This document shows, piece by piece, positions 17,554 through 26,624 of a DNA stretch of 64,000 nt (the first letter of the stretch is position 1; each line of letters starts with the position of its first letter). Where the stretch lies: NCBI RefSeq assembly GCF_003952725.1, contig NZ_CP032509.1:4178001-4242000 (forward strand), written 5' to 3'. A model generated the notes under the pieces. It was not told where the DNA came from, did not search any database, and saw only the letters and a program-made list of their open reading frames with translations. The stretch is from Georhizobium profundi (GTDB lineage Bacteria > Pseudomonadota > Alphaproteobacteria > Rhizobiales > Rhizobiaceae). A program made the position numbers and the translations under genes.

Positions 17554-18327
17554 ATGGCAACACCGATGAACGGCTCGGTTGTGAAGGCATTCAATCTCTT
17601 GGCAGCATTCAAGGACGCGCGAGATGGCCTGTCGCTCGTGGAGGCCGCCGAGCGGTCCGGCATGACCGTTCCCACAGCGCATCGATTCCTTAGAACGCTC
17701 CTGTCGACGGGAGCGCTCGATCTGTTGCCCAATCACCGATATGTCATTGGCTCGGCGCTACGGGGAATTGCTTTTGCCGATGCTGCCACTAACAGCGCGG
17801 CAGCCGTACTAGCCCACCATGTCCAGCAACTCGCCGCGCATGTCCGTGAAACCGCACATGTAGCAACACTCGACAAAGACATGGTTCGATACGTCGCTAA
17901 AGCCGAGACACAACGCAGCCTGAAAATCGTGACCCAGATCGGCACGGCCCTGGAAGCTTACTGCACTGGTGTCGGCAAGGTTCTATTGGCGCACAAACCC
18001 GGTGAATATGTTGAGCGCTATCTCAAGGGTGGCGATCTTATCGCATTGACTCCGCGCACCCTGACTCATCCCGATGCCCTCGTGGCGGAGCTCCGCAAAA
18101 TTCGGGAACAGGGCTATGCGTTGGACGACGAGGAATTCGAGACGGGCCTGCGCTGCGTCGCCGCGCCGGTACGGGTTAACGGATCGACAATCGCTGCGCT
18201 GTCGTGCTCAGGGCCAACAACCCGCTTCACAGACGAAGTCTTGGCTTCACACATTTTAACGACAGTCCGTCGCGCACAGTTAATCGGCCAGGAACTCGAG
18301 CGGAAGCACCTGTACCGCATTAGCTGA
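17554..18327 (+). CDS. IclR family transcriptional regulator
   Basis: This is a 257-residue regulator. Its N-terminal winged helix-turn-helix (about residues 5-65, block GMTVPTAHRFLRTLL) is followed by the IclR effector domain (blocks YVAKAE, GVGKVLLAH, LRCVAAPV). IclR proteins sense aromatic or other small acids and control the adjacent catabolic operon. Divergent orientation to the dioxygenase operon makes it the probable regulator of that operon. GGAGG lies 5 bases before the ATG at 17554, which is why it is preferred to the ATG at 17542. Confidence 0.93.
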   Translation: MATPMNGSVVKAFNLLAAFKDARDGLSLVEAAERSGMTVPTAHRFLRTLLSTGALDLLPNHRYVIGSALRGIAFADAATNSAAAVLAHHVQQLAAHVRETAHVATLDKDMVRYVAKAETQRSLKIVTQIGTALEAYCTGVGKVLLAHKPGEYVERYLKGGDLIALTPRTLTHPDALVAELRKIREQGYALDDEEFETGLRCVAAPVRVNGSTIAALSCSGPTTRFTDEVLASHILTTVRRAQLIGQELERKHLYRIS

Positions 18328-18547
18328 CAGCGAAGCGCAGGCCCAGCAGTCGATAGCGCTGGGGCCGAGAATCGTTTGATCGTTCTGATGATCGCGCTTG
18401 GGTGGAGGCGGAATTGAAGGACGTCGGATCAAGTTCTGATGGAATCTCTTGAGCTCGATCAATGCTATCTCGGCAGGCCCATAGAGAGTGCCGACGACTG
18501 AATGACAAGCGTCCGTGCCTTGGCGCTGCACTCGATGGAATGCCGCT

Positions 18548-18930
18548 ATGTCCAAGAGTTCTGATGAGCCGTTTCAGCGGATCGAAGTGATCACCTCCGT
18601 GCAGCGCCGCTTGCGCTGGTCAGTGGCCGAGAAGGTTCGGCTGGTGGAGGAAGCCATACAGCCGAGAATGAGTGTTTCCTACGTGGCACGTCGTGCCGGC
18701 ATTTCCCCCTCCCAGCTCTTCGCCTGGAAGCGTCGCATGCTCGAAGGTGGTCATGCCGCCGTTCACGCGGATGAAGACGTTGTCGGCGCTTCCCAGGTCC
18801 GCGAGTTGGAGAAGCGGGTGCGCGAACTTGAGCGCATGCTGGGCAAGTAGACCATGGAAGCCGAGATCCTCAAGGAAGCCCTTGAACTCGCTCGCCCAAA
18901 AACGTATGGCCGCCCCGGCTGCAAGTGACT
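18548..18930 (+). pseudogene. IS3-family transposase OrfA, nonsense-mutated
   Basis: The first 100 codons encode a typical OrfA: a helix-turn-helix (RLVEEAIQPRMSVSYVARRAG, then SQLFAWKRRML) and a leucine-zipper tail (VRELEKRVRELERMLGK). A TAG at 18848-18850 interrupts the frame where the family has lysine. The same frame continues past it with the expected TMEAEILKEALELARPK. The gene is therefore a broken copy. It lies between the catabolic operon and the transfer genes. Confidence 0.8.
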
Positions 18931-19118
18931 TTTGACAGCGATTCAGTCTGCGCCAACGTATCCTGTCTCGGGGTATCATGTTCCCCGGCCAAGATAGAGC
19001 TTCACGCGTACCGGTCCTCATAAACAGAACGGCGTCGAACGCCATTTTTTGGTCAGGATTCCGGCACACCGTTTGACTGTCAGGCCATCTTTCGGCGTCT
19101 CCGGTCGAACCTGATCGA

Positions 19119-19880
19119 ATGCATCAACCGTCCAAGCCACGCGGGTCTAATCGCAAGCCCGACGACATCGTTCTTCTGGCGGAGCTGCGGCCGATCATAG
19201 ACCAGCGGCCAACCTATGGATATCGCCGGGTGGCGGCATTGCTGAACCGGCAGAGGCGACGGGATGGCCTGCCCACGGTCAACGCCAAGCGCGTGCTCAG
19301 GGTCATGCAGCAAAACGGGCTGACACTCCAAAAGCATACGGCTCTGCGGCCTACCCGCACCCACGACGGCGTCGTCGTTGCGCTGCGCTCCAACATCCGC
19401 TGGTGCTCAGATCATCTGGAGATCCGTGCCCGCAATGGCGAGGTGGTCCGCATTGTGTTCGTCATCGATGCCTGCGACCGGGAGATCATCGCCTGGTCAG
19501 CCGTGGCCAATGCCGGCATCTCTGGTGAAATCGTCTGTGATTTGATGATCGCGGCGGTCGAACGCCGCTTCAAGACCCTTAAGGTCCTGCACCGACTGGA
19601 ATGGCTTTCGGACAATGGCAGCGCCTATATTGCCAGGCAGACCGCGCAGGTCGCCGCTGCCCTCGGCATCAATCTGCTCTTCACACCGGTTCGAAGCCCG
19701 CAGAGTAACGGCATGTCCGAGGCCTTCGTCAAAACACTGAAAAGAGACTACGCCTCGACCGTCATCCTCCCAGACGGCGACACCATCCTGGCCTTGCTGC
19801 CCGACTGAATCGACGACTACTTTGAGGTCCACCGCACTCCGCGCTCAGGTTCCGCTCGCCACCGAGTTCCTGCATCTTAG
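19119..19880 (+). pseudogene. IS3-family transposase OrfB (DDE integrase core), truncated and frameshifted
   Basis: The open part (to 19808) encodes about 229 residues of an rve integrase core with the DDE residues in WCSDHLEI, LSDNGSAY and MSEAFVKT, preceded by the RPTYGYRRV block. A TGA replaces the usual Trp in the LPDW motif. The normal C-terminal HSALRFRSP appears after it only in another frame. At the 5' end the motif RSNLIE is also in a different frame. About 200 bases before it (18931-19118) show no intact frame. The element is dead without help from another copy. Confidence 0.8.
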
Positions 19881-20058
19881 TGCCTAAACCCAACCTCCGA
19901 CCGCCCGGTGAAACGGGATCCACTCCAGGGCATCATCGCAGATTGCCGAATCATTGAGACGCTTTCACCCCGTCCTTCGCCGGCTGATCTGTCTATGTTA
20001 GCTTCCGATTGGCGAATCGTAGACAAGTCTTTTTTCAACTGCCATACATCTTTCACTT
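19881..20058. other. Intergenic stretch after the dead IS element
   Basis: No gene is supported here. The segment GGTGAAACGGGATCCACTCC (19907-19926) may be part of the right end of the IS element, but a matching left end was not found. The rest up to the traA stop is A/T-richer and shows no clear terminator. Confidence 0.35.
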
Positions 20059-23000
20059 TCATTGCAGCTCCAACCCCCGCCCCCGTCCCAGCCCAATCCC
20101 GTGATTGAACGCAAGCTCAACCCCAAGCCGGCGACCTGACTCGATCTCGATCCCAAGCGCGGCCTTGCGGTTGGCAAGCAGCGATTCCATCTGCGGGTCA
20201 CGCTCAAGTCCTTTAGCCATGTCTGCCATTGCTGATCGGGTCGCCTTGTAGGCGGAGATGTCCCCGTCCTGATACTGACGCTGGCTCGTCTTGTGCAGCT
20301 TCTGCCAACGCTCGACGAAGAGATCGGCGCGCCGCTGCGGACCAGTGCGGATCTCGGTTTCGAGCTGCAGCGCGCGGACAGCGCGATTAACGTTGCCTCT
20401 GGCCGCCTCGCTGACAAACTCCGGGTTCTTGACGTAGCCGGCTTCCGCATCGCGCCAGCCATAAGGGCGTACGTCCTCGAACGATTTGCGGGCGTCGTTC
20501 AGCTCGCACATCTGTTCAGGACTACCGTTCCCGTCCGCGTCGCCGGTGGTGAGGATCGCGTCGATGGCGCGCGCGTGACGAATGAGCGCTTGGGTGCGGG
20601 CCCTGCGCAGTGCTTCTTCCACGTCCTCGGCGCTATCATGCTGCGTCTGCGGATCTGCCAAGACCGGTGCCGGCATCTCCGGCACTTGCCCCGTCGCCGC
20701 CGCTCGTTCAGTTCCCCTCTCCAGCTGCTGTCGAATTTGATCGCCATGCACGCCCGTGTCGGGAAGTCGAAGACCTTCGATCAGTCCGTCGATCCGCTCA
20801 CGGATAGCCTCTCGGATCGTCTCCGGCACGACCCTGCGCACGATCTCGATGACACGCTGCCGGAAGGCGATGCCGCGCCGCTCGGCATAGTCTCTGGCCG
20901 GGTCCATTGCAGGATCGATCTGCATGTAGTCGGACGCCATGTCCTTTGCCCGGTCGCGCGACAATGTGCGGATGAGTTTGTCCTGCGTTGCGAAGTCGTC
21001 ACGGCCATAATGGAGCTCCATGCCATCGCGGTGACGGGAGAGAGCGACATAACTTCCATGAGCATCGAGACCCGGTGTTGCCAGCACATGGGTGCGATCC
21101 ACCGTCATCCCCTGCGCCTTGTGGATCGTCGCCGCATAGCCATGGTCGATGCGGTCATAGTCCTTGAGATCGAACGCAATAGATCGGCCATCGTCGGTGC
21201 GTACGGTCATGCTGCGGGTGCTGACGTCCTCGATGGTGCCGAGCGTGCCGTTCTTCACGCCCACACCATCGCCACCAAGTCCGCGTTCGTTCTGCAGGAA
21301 CATGACGCGGTCTCCACTGGCAAAGTCACGGGCGCCGCGATCGACGGTGATGCGCACATCTTCACCGAGATCGCCGGCGTCTCTCATCCTGGCGCGCGCG
21401 CTCTCATTCAGCGCCCGCACCTCGTCATTGGTGTGGGTGAGGATGATGCGGCTTCGATCCGGCTCTGCCTGTCTGTCTTCGTCCCAGCGCTCGATCAGAC
21501 TGGCGCGCGCCGCAAGGCGGCTGTCGGCGCCATGGACCATGCCGTGCCTGTCATAGGTACTGATGGCAGCATCGATCTTGCCGGTTGCGAGATCGCGTGT
21601 GGCATCACGCTGCCAGTCCTCTCTCTGGCGGCGCACCGTCCCGATCTCGACGCCGCCGTGACGCTCATGGAGCGAGCGAAAGGCGGCACCGGCTTCGATT
21701 GACTGCAGCTGCTGAGGATCGCCGACAAGGACGACTTTGGCGCCGGCGTCTACCGCATGAGAGAGCACGCGCTCCAGCTGGCGCGTGCCGACCATCCCGG
21801 CCTCGTCGATCACCAGCACATCGCGGGGTGAGAGCATGCCCCTGCCCTCACCCCAGCCGTGTTCCATGCTGGCGATGGTGCGTGAGGCAATGCCCGATCC
21901 GCTCTGAAGGTTCTCGGCCGCAATCCCGGAAAGGGCAACGCCACGAACCTCAAAGCCGGATGCCTGCCAGGCGTCCCGCGCGACACCGAGCATCGCGCTC
22001 TTCCCCGTCCCGGCATGACCGACGACGATGCCGAGACTTCGAGCATCGGTGACGTGGCTGAGTGCGTCGGCCTGTTCGTTCGAAAGCGACAGGCCGCGCT
22101 GTTCTGCACGCGCAAGTGCGTCCAATCGTACCTTGTCGCTCACCAAATGGCGGCTCTCCTCTGCCATGCGGTCGGCAGCCAGATGCAGCCGCTGTTCGGT
22201 CTCGATCATCTGGCGCGTGGTGAAGCGGTCGACACCGCGTCTGTCGGTGCCGAGTTCGACCAGATCGGGTGCATTGGCGATGGCGCCCATGACATCGTTG
22301 AACTGGTCGATGCCGTCGCTGTGGCGGTGGGCGAACTTCGCCATGTCGCGCCGGGTAAACGTCGATTGCTGATGGGTGATGGCATCCAGGGCAAGTGACG
22401 GATCGGCGATGATCCGTTCGCCATTGTTGCGGGCGATCTCGCGGTGCAGTTCGGCGCGATCGGCAACATCGGAAGCGAGCTTGATACCCGGTTCGCTTGC
22501 CTGCTCGATACCTCGTGCCTCAGCACATCGTGCCTCTAGACGTTGTGCCGGTGCACCGATCTGGCTCTGCGGCTCCAGTGCGATGCCCTGTGCTTCCAGG
22601 CTGCGGTGATCGATCCGGGCATCGATGTCGAGCTCCGCCAGACGCTCATTGGCAAGCTCAGCCCAGCGTACGCGCCAGCGCTCGACCATCTCGGTGCGGT
22701 TCCATTCTCGCACCTTTGGACCGAAGGGGGTTCTCTCTTCGTCCACGTCAGCCGATTGCCCCACTAGCCGCTCAACCGATCTCTCCACGGACCGCATTGT
22801 AAGCATCACATGGGCATGGGGTTTGGGCATGCCGTCCTCGCCGATGTCCCAGTGCAGATTGAGATCGGCGACCATGCCGCGATCGACGAACTCTGACTGG
22901 ACGAAGTCACGGGCAAGCGCGATGCCCTGGCTCTCTGTCATCTCTCTCGGAATGGCGAACTCCACCTCGCGGGCAAGCTGGGCGTCCTTCCTGACTTCGA

Positions 23001-23226
23001 AGGCTTCGACGTCGTTCCAGAGCCGTTCGCGATCGGACCAATGCTCAGGCGCCCCATCGGGTAGCATCACCTCGGAATGGATGACGCCGCGCTTGGCGGT
23101 GAAGTCATGGCTGCGCTCGATCCGGTGATCACGCAGACGAGAGCCTGAGCGGTAGGCGGCAGATGCCACCGCGCTTGCGCCGGACTTCCGGCCAATGACT
23201 TTGACATGGAGGTGATAGATCGCCAT
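20059..23226 (-). CDS. traA: Ti-type conjugative relaxase/helicase TraA
   Basis: This is a 1055-residue protein with an N-terminal MobA/MobL relaxase domain (about residues 1-210) and a C-terminal superfamily I helicase. The probable nucleophile is Tyr25 in SAAYRSG, and the metal-binding HxH is His137/His139 in PKPHAHVML. The helicase Walker A GHAGTGKS is near residues 403-410, followed by DVLVIDEAGMVG. TraA nicks oriT and unwinds the strand to be transferred. MAIYHLHVK is the conserved family start, so the ATG at 23226 is used although the frame is open further upstream. It diverges from traC/traD around the oriT, exactly the order known from Ti and rhizobial plasmids. Confidence 0.93.
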   Translation of the reverse strand: MAIYHLHVKVIGRKSGASAVASAAYRSGSRLRDHRIERSHDFTAKRGVIHSEVMLPDGAPEHWSDRERLWNDVEAFEVRKDAQLAREVEFAIPREMTESQGIALARDFVQSEFVDRGMVADLNLHWDIGEDGMPKPHAHVMLTMRSVERSVERLVGQSADVDEERTPFGPKVREWNRTEMVERWRVRWAELANERLAELDIDARIDHRSLEAQGIALEPQSQIGAPAQRLEARCAEARGIEQASEPGIKLASDVADRAELHREIARNNGERIIADPSLALDAITHQQSTFTRRDMAKFAHRHSDGIDQFNDVMGAIANAPDLVELGTDRRGVDRFTTRQMIETEQRLHLAADRMAEESRHLVSDKVRLDALARAEQRGLSLSNEQADALSHVTDARSLGIVVGHAGTGKSAMLGVARDAWQASGFEVRGVALSGIAAENLQSGSGIASRTIASMEHGWGEGRGMLSPRDVLVIDEAGMVGTRQLERVLSHAVDAGAKVVLVGDPQQLQSIEAGAAFRSLHERHGGVEIGTVRRQREDWQRDATRDLATGKIDAAISTYDRHGMVHGADSRLAARASLIERWDEDRQAEPDRSRIILTHTNDEVRALNESARARMRDAGDLGEDVRITVDRGARDFASGDRVMFLQNERGLGGDGVGVKNGTLGTIEDVSTRSMTVRTDDGRSIAFDLKDYDRIDHGYAATIHKAQGMTVDRTHVLATPGLDAHGSYVALSRHRDGMELHYGRDDFATQDKLIRTLSRDRAKDMASDYMQIDPAMDPARDYAERRGIAFRQRVIEIVRRVVPETIREAIRERIDGLIEGLRLPDTGVHGDQIRQQLERGTERAAATGQVPEMPAPVLADPQTQHDSAEDVEEALRRARTQALIRHARAIDAILTTGDADGNGSPEQMCELNDARKSFEDVRPYGWRDAEAGYVKNPEFVSEAARGNVNRAVRALQLETEIRTGPQRRADLFVERWQKLHKTSQRQYQDGDISAYKATRSAMADMAKGLERDPQMESLLANRKAALGIEIESGRRLGVELAFNHGIGLGRGRGLELQ

Positions 23227-23257
23227 CGCGGGAGCGATGATGCGCATCAGAAAGCCG

Positions 23258-23286
23258 ACGTCGGAACGACGTATAAGCGCGCCCTC
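23258..23286 (+). other. oriT: oriT, Q-type (Ti/RSF1010-like) transfer origin
   Basis: Between the divergent traA and traC genes an inverted repeat ACGTC-GGAAC-GACGT (23258-23272) is followed directly by ATAAGCGCGCCCT (23273-23285). Ti-plasmid and RSF1010-type origins have the same design: a short hairpin next to a nic core ending in GCGCCCT. The location between traA and traCD matches the Ti-plasmid arrangement. The nick would be expected within GCGCCC. Confidence 0.82.
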
Positions 23287-23408
23287 CCTCGAAAAATTCT
23301 CGGGATGGACCAACCCGTCGCAGGCCGTCCCGGCACCATTGGAGCCTTTCGGAACGGGCTCCTCTATCCTCTCTGCATCAACGGCAAACGAACGTGATGG
23401 AGACGACG

Positions 23409-23759
23409 ATGCGCAAGCCACGGGACTATGATGCGGAGCTGAAGGCGCTGGAGGACAAGGCGAAAGAGCTCAAAGCCCGCAAGGTGCAGCAGCTCGGTGA
23501 ACTGGTCATCGCAACCGGAGCCGATGCGTTCACACCGGAAGAACTGGCCGGCGCGTTGATCGTGATCGCCGAGACCAAAGACACCGCTAGGCGGGAGGCG
23601 TGGAGCAAGCGCGGTTCTGCCTTCTTTCACAGCCGCTCACGGCGATCTGCACCATCAGCCGATCGCGACTCTGGCAGCACAACTGACCGCGACACTGGCA
23701 GCGCTCAGACGCACCCGGGTGGCGCGCAACCGGCACCAGGCAGCGCGGGCGCGGCATGA
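23409..23759 (+). CDS. traC: Conjugal transfer protein TraC-like
   Basis: This 116-residue protein starts with a charged, coiled-coil-prone stretch (DAELKALEDKAKELKARK) followed by QLGELVIATGADAFTPEELAGAL, which is the pattern of rhizobial TraC. TraC is an accessory protein of the relaxosome. The C-terminal 40 residues are rich in Ser, Asp and Pro and are probably disordered. The ATG at 23409 has GGAG 6 bases upstream; ATG 23397 is possible. It overlaps the traD frame by up to 41 bases. Confidence 0.75.
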   Translation: MRKPRDYDAELKALEDKAKELKARKVQQLGELVIATGADAFTPEELAGALIVIAETKDTARREAWSKRGSAFFHSRSRRSAPSADRDSGSTTDRDTGSAQTHPGGAQPAPGSAGAA

Positions 23760-23982
23760 CATGCGGACCTGGGCAGTCGAGCGTCGCAGGCGCACGCGGC
23801 ACCTGATCGAACTCGGTGGTCTCGTCGTCAAAGCGGGCGTCGTCGAGCTCACCAATGACGATCGCGCAATGATCTACGGAGCGCTCATCTGGATGGCGGA
23901 GACGCTCAGGAGTGAGGATGGCGAAGGGGCGCGGGAGCTTTGGGCCGGAAAGGGAGAGGAGGGATTTGGCAATGATGGTTGA
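23719..23982 (+). CDS. traD: Conjugal transfer protein TraD-like
   Basis: This small basic protein (87 residues from the GTG at 23719, 73 from the ATG at 23761) has the family core RTRHLIELGGLVVKAGVVEL followed by DDRAMIYGAL. It is known from rhizobial tra loci directly after traC. It is an accessory relaxosome protein of unclear mechanism. In the usual order traC-traD-traG the next gene would be the coupling protein, but the following 120 bases hold no such start. The exact start codon is uncertain. Confidence 0.75.
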   Translation: MARNRHQAARARHDMRTWAVERRRRTRHLIELGGLVVKAGVVELTNDDRAMIYGALIWMAETLRSEDGEGARELWAGKGEEGFGNDG

Positions 23983-24106
23983 TGCCATGAGAAGGGGCGC
24001 AGAGGAGTTGCGATTTTGATCTTTTAAGGGTGCATACGAAGTACGAGCAGTTGTTCGTCTGTGCTGGCAGCAAGAAGGGACAGGCAATCGCTAAACCTAG
24101 TGGCCA

Positions 24107-25084
24107 TCACTGAAGCGGCTTGATCAGCATAGACCAATAGAACTCAGAAGCGCCTTCGGCTGACAGCTTCATATCCCGCTCGCCACCTAGAAAGCGAATG
24201 CCCATCATGGGCGTCAAGTAGAGGTTCTGATCGTCGTGCTGGACGGAGAGATTTTCATTGATGCTGTTGTCCGATGCGTTTTCACTCTGCGAATAGCTGA
24301 TACCGTTGCCAAACATGCCGCCCAAGACGATCTTGCACCGCGAGACCGCTTTTCCATCAGCATAGATGACCCCGGTGAAACGGTTTGCGTCGATTTGTCG
24401 GTAGCGCCCCTCAATGCCGGGGTTGCGCTCGGTCAGTTCCTGCAGTGAATTCTCGAAAAAGCGGTTCATGAACGCGAAGCAGTCGACAAGAAAATGCTCT
24501 TGATCGGCATCCGTGAAGGTTTTGCGTACACGTAAATTACTGGAGCGCATGATCGGTACAGATTGAGCTTGCTGTTCGTGGTGACGTGATCCGATGGTAC
24601 CCGGGCCTGCCCCAGGTTTTTGGACTGCGCTCGTTTGACTATGGGGCTTCACCACCGCGATCGCACGGCGTATGTGCCCAGCGACATCCGTGTAAGCTTC
24701 GTCAATATCCGCCCAAGCCTTTATCGGCTTGCCGTCAGTCGGTGCCGCTAACAGTTTTGCGAAAGGCATTGTTTTCCAGTCGCAATGGCGGAGGATCACC
24801 GGAATGACGCGTGCCGTCCCTTCCCCGTGGCGTTCGAGTGCGCGGGCCATTTCGATATCGAAGCAGTAGCGCGAAGCAATGAAATCGGCGCTGACCAGAA
24901 GCAAGATGACATCTGCCTGTTCAAGATTGACATCAATCGCAGAGTCGATTTCGTCGCCTGCTGGAATGCGCCTGTCGTGCCAGGTGTCAATCAACCCTTC
25001 ATGCTTTAACGCTGATAGGTGCTTTTCGAGGGTGTCTCGAAAACCTTCATCCGCGTGGGAATACGAGAAAAAAAGCTTCGTCAT
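24107..25084 (-). CDS. TIR-domain protein, probable defence effector
   Basis: This is a 325-residue protein. Residues 1-150 are a bacterial TIR domain (KLFFSYSHADE start, WHDRRIPAGDEI, LLLVSADFIAS) with the probable catalytic Glu78 in DIEMARAL. Bacterial TIR domains degrade or cyclise NAD+ when triggered, often causing abortive infection. Residues about 195-325 form an unrecognised domain that may be the sensor or regulator. The ATG overlaps the stop of the upstream gene as ATGA, so it is the last gene of a tight operon. Confidence 0.85.
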   Translation of the reverse strand: MTKLFFSYSHADEGFRDTLEKHLSALKHEGLIDTWHDRRIPAGDEIDSAIDVNLEQADVILLLVSADFIASRYCFDIEMARALERHGEGTARVIPVILRHCDWKTMPFAKLLAAPTDGKPIKAWADIDEAYTDVAGHIRRAIAVVKPHSQTSAVQKPGAGPGTIGSRHHEQQAQSVPIMRSSNLRVRKTFTDADQEHFLVDCFAFMNRFFENSLQELTERNPGIEGRYRQIDANRFTGVIYADGKAVSRCKIVLGGMFGNGISYSQSENASDNSINENLSVQHDDQNLYLTPMMGIRFLGGERDMKLSAEGASEFYWSMLIKPLQ

Positions 25085-25608
25085 CGCCCCGCTGACTCCT
25101 TCCATTCAAAGCTTGCCACTTCGATCGGAGGTAAGAACCCATTGGCAGCGGGCATGGTGACGCGCCACTTCCCGAAAAAGGCTACACTACTCAACTGGTC
25201 AATCGGATTGATCAGCGTGCCATCCCGAAGATTGAGACATCCCTGACGCGGTCTGAAATCGGAATAATGTTCACGCACGCGCATCAGCCAATGTTCTTTG
25301 CTGCGGCTGACGACCCCGATTGCGCTGAACATCGTTTGAGCTTGTGCTTCGAACGGTCCAAACGGATCCACCTCGAGTGTGGGTTTGGCATCAAAGGCTA
25401 TGACCTGAAAGCTATCCGGCTGCTGAACCACGTGATAAGCTGGCAAACCATCATCCAAAATGATCAAAGCTCGCGAATCCGGTTGATCGACAACGGTAGC
25501 TGCAAGGCCATGGAACCCTGCCAGTCCACTATGGCCAATACCGCGCACGAGCTGATTGGGTTCACATTCGGACAGCGCTTTGATAGAGCAGGCAGGGAAG
25601 ATATGCAT
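25081..25608 (-). CDS. Unknown protein coupled to the TIR effector
   Basis: This is a 175-residue protein that I do not recognise. It has no evident signal peptide or membrane segment and is a mix of short hydrophobic strands and polar loops. The ATG at 25608 has AGGA about 5 bases upstream. A longer upstream extension of the frame overlaps the preceding gene and is not needed. Its stop overlaps the TIR start (ATGA), so the two are surely made together. A role as sensor or inhibitor of the TIR protein is a reasonable guess. Confidence 0.7.
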   Translation of the reverse strand: MHIFPACSIKALSECEPNQLVRGIGHSGLAGFHGLAATVVDQPDSRALIILDDGLPAYHVVQQPDSFQVIAFDAKPTLEVDPFGPFEAQAQTMFSAIGVVSRSKEHWLMRVREHYSDFRPRQGCLNLRDGTLINPIDQLSSVAFFGKWRVTMPAANGFLPPIEVASFEWKESAGR

Positions 25609-25615
25609 GGAGGTC

Positions 25616-25867
25616 CTATCCCTTCGATCCGCGAGGGTCTTTTGATCGGGGATAGGTTCTTTCTTCCTGGTATTCTCCGTCGATCTTTTGAATTTTGACG
25701 GAGCCGCCAACTTTGCCGAGCGTATCGGACAAAGCGCCACCCTTCGTCGCCTCGCCCTTCGTCTCAAACCGCTTGATCGCGCGGTCTGAACCATCTCTTT
25801 TGAGAACCCAATCGTCCTTCTTTTCGTCGTGAGACAGTGTGTATTTGGGCAGGCCCTTATCTGACAT
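25616..25867 (-). CDS. DUF2188-like small protein
   Basis: This 83-residue protein has the DUF2188 pattern: a W-V-x-K strand (DDWVLKRDGSDRAIKRFETK), a central helix region and the closing KIDGEYQEERTYP. DUF2188 proteins have no known function. It lies 7 bases upstream of the 175-residue gene and 16 bases downstream of the restriction enzyme gene, with an AGGAG-type site before its ATG. It forms the first gene of the three-gene TIR operon or a continuation of the restriction-modification operon. Confidence 0.7.
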   Translation of the reverse strand: MSDKGLPKYTLSHDEKKDDWVLKRDGSDRAIKRFETKGEATKGGALSDTLGKVGGSVKIQKIDGEYQEERTYPRSKDPRGSKG

Positions 25868-25883
25868 AGTCTATCTCCTCTCC

Positions 25884-26621
25884 TTATCCTCGGGCTGCCT
25901 CTACCGCGATGTGACCAGCAAACGACGTTATGAATGTTTTCAGGCTTGTCAGCTCTGATAGGCTTTCAAAGGCGCCATCGCTGACTGACGTTCTCGGCGA
26001 AGCGATAAGCGCGGCTTCAGAATAAAGCTGCTCCTGCACCAGCCGGCGACATAGAACTTCATAGCGCTTCAGATAGGATGCCTGCTTGAACTCACTGAAC
26101 ACCTGGAAATGCGGTGATCGGTCGGTGACGGGGCGGCGGGATTCCGGCGCATCTTCCACCATCATCATCCAGCCGATGAACGGCTTGGGATGATCTCCGA
26201 ACGCTCCTTCGCGATAGGCTGTCCAAAAGTCGTGAGCGGTGCCGATCGCTTCCTCGGTCCGATTGTTGAAGTTATTGCCGAATGACGGTCCGACCTGGCT
26301 CTTCAACTCGATGGCTGCAATCAGCCGCTTTTCCAGCGTGATGATCAGATCCCATCGTTTGGTGGGACGGAAATAGCCCGGCAATGTCAGAACTGACACG
26401 GTGCGATGGATTTCGGCATGGCCGAGACCATTAGCTTCGATCAAATCGAAGATCAGCGCTTCAAAGCCGTCCATATTCTTGCCGGCTGTAACGCCGGCTC
26501 GCTCACCCTGATCGGGCTTGCCGATTTCCTGCTGCTTCTGCCGGGCTTTCTCGCGGTTTCCCCAGAAGGCCATCGTCGCCTCACGGGCCTTCCGCTCATA
26601 ATCTGCCAAATCCAATGCCAT
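25884..26621 (-). CDS. PaeR7I/XhoI-family type II restriction endonuclease
   Basis: This 245-residue protein closely follows the PaeR7I/XhoI family pattern ([52 protein letters not shown]). The acidic and Lys residues of the nuclease core are in [12 protein letters not shown]. Known members cut CTCGAG. The start lies 3 bases after the methyltransferase stop, forming the usual M-R order. The length matches the family. Confidence 0.92.
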   Translation of the reverse strand: MALDLADYERKAREATMAFWGNREKARQKQQEIGKPDQGERAGVTAGKNMDGFEALIFDLIEANGLGHAEIHRTVSVLTLPGYFRPTKRWDLIITLEKRLIAAIELKSQVGPSFGNNFNNRTEEAIGTAHDFWTAYREGAFGDHPKPFIGWMMMVEDAPESRRPVTDRSPHFQVFSEFKQASYLKRYEVLCRRLVQEQLYSEAALIASPRTSVSDGAFESLSELTSLKTFITSFAGHIAVEAARG

Positions 26622-26624
26622 GCG

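Noticed and set aside
22206..23128. Several frames inside the traA region on both strands
   Set aside because: TraA is continuous and complete with relaxase and helicase motifs; the others are shadows.
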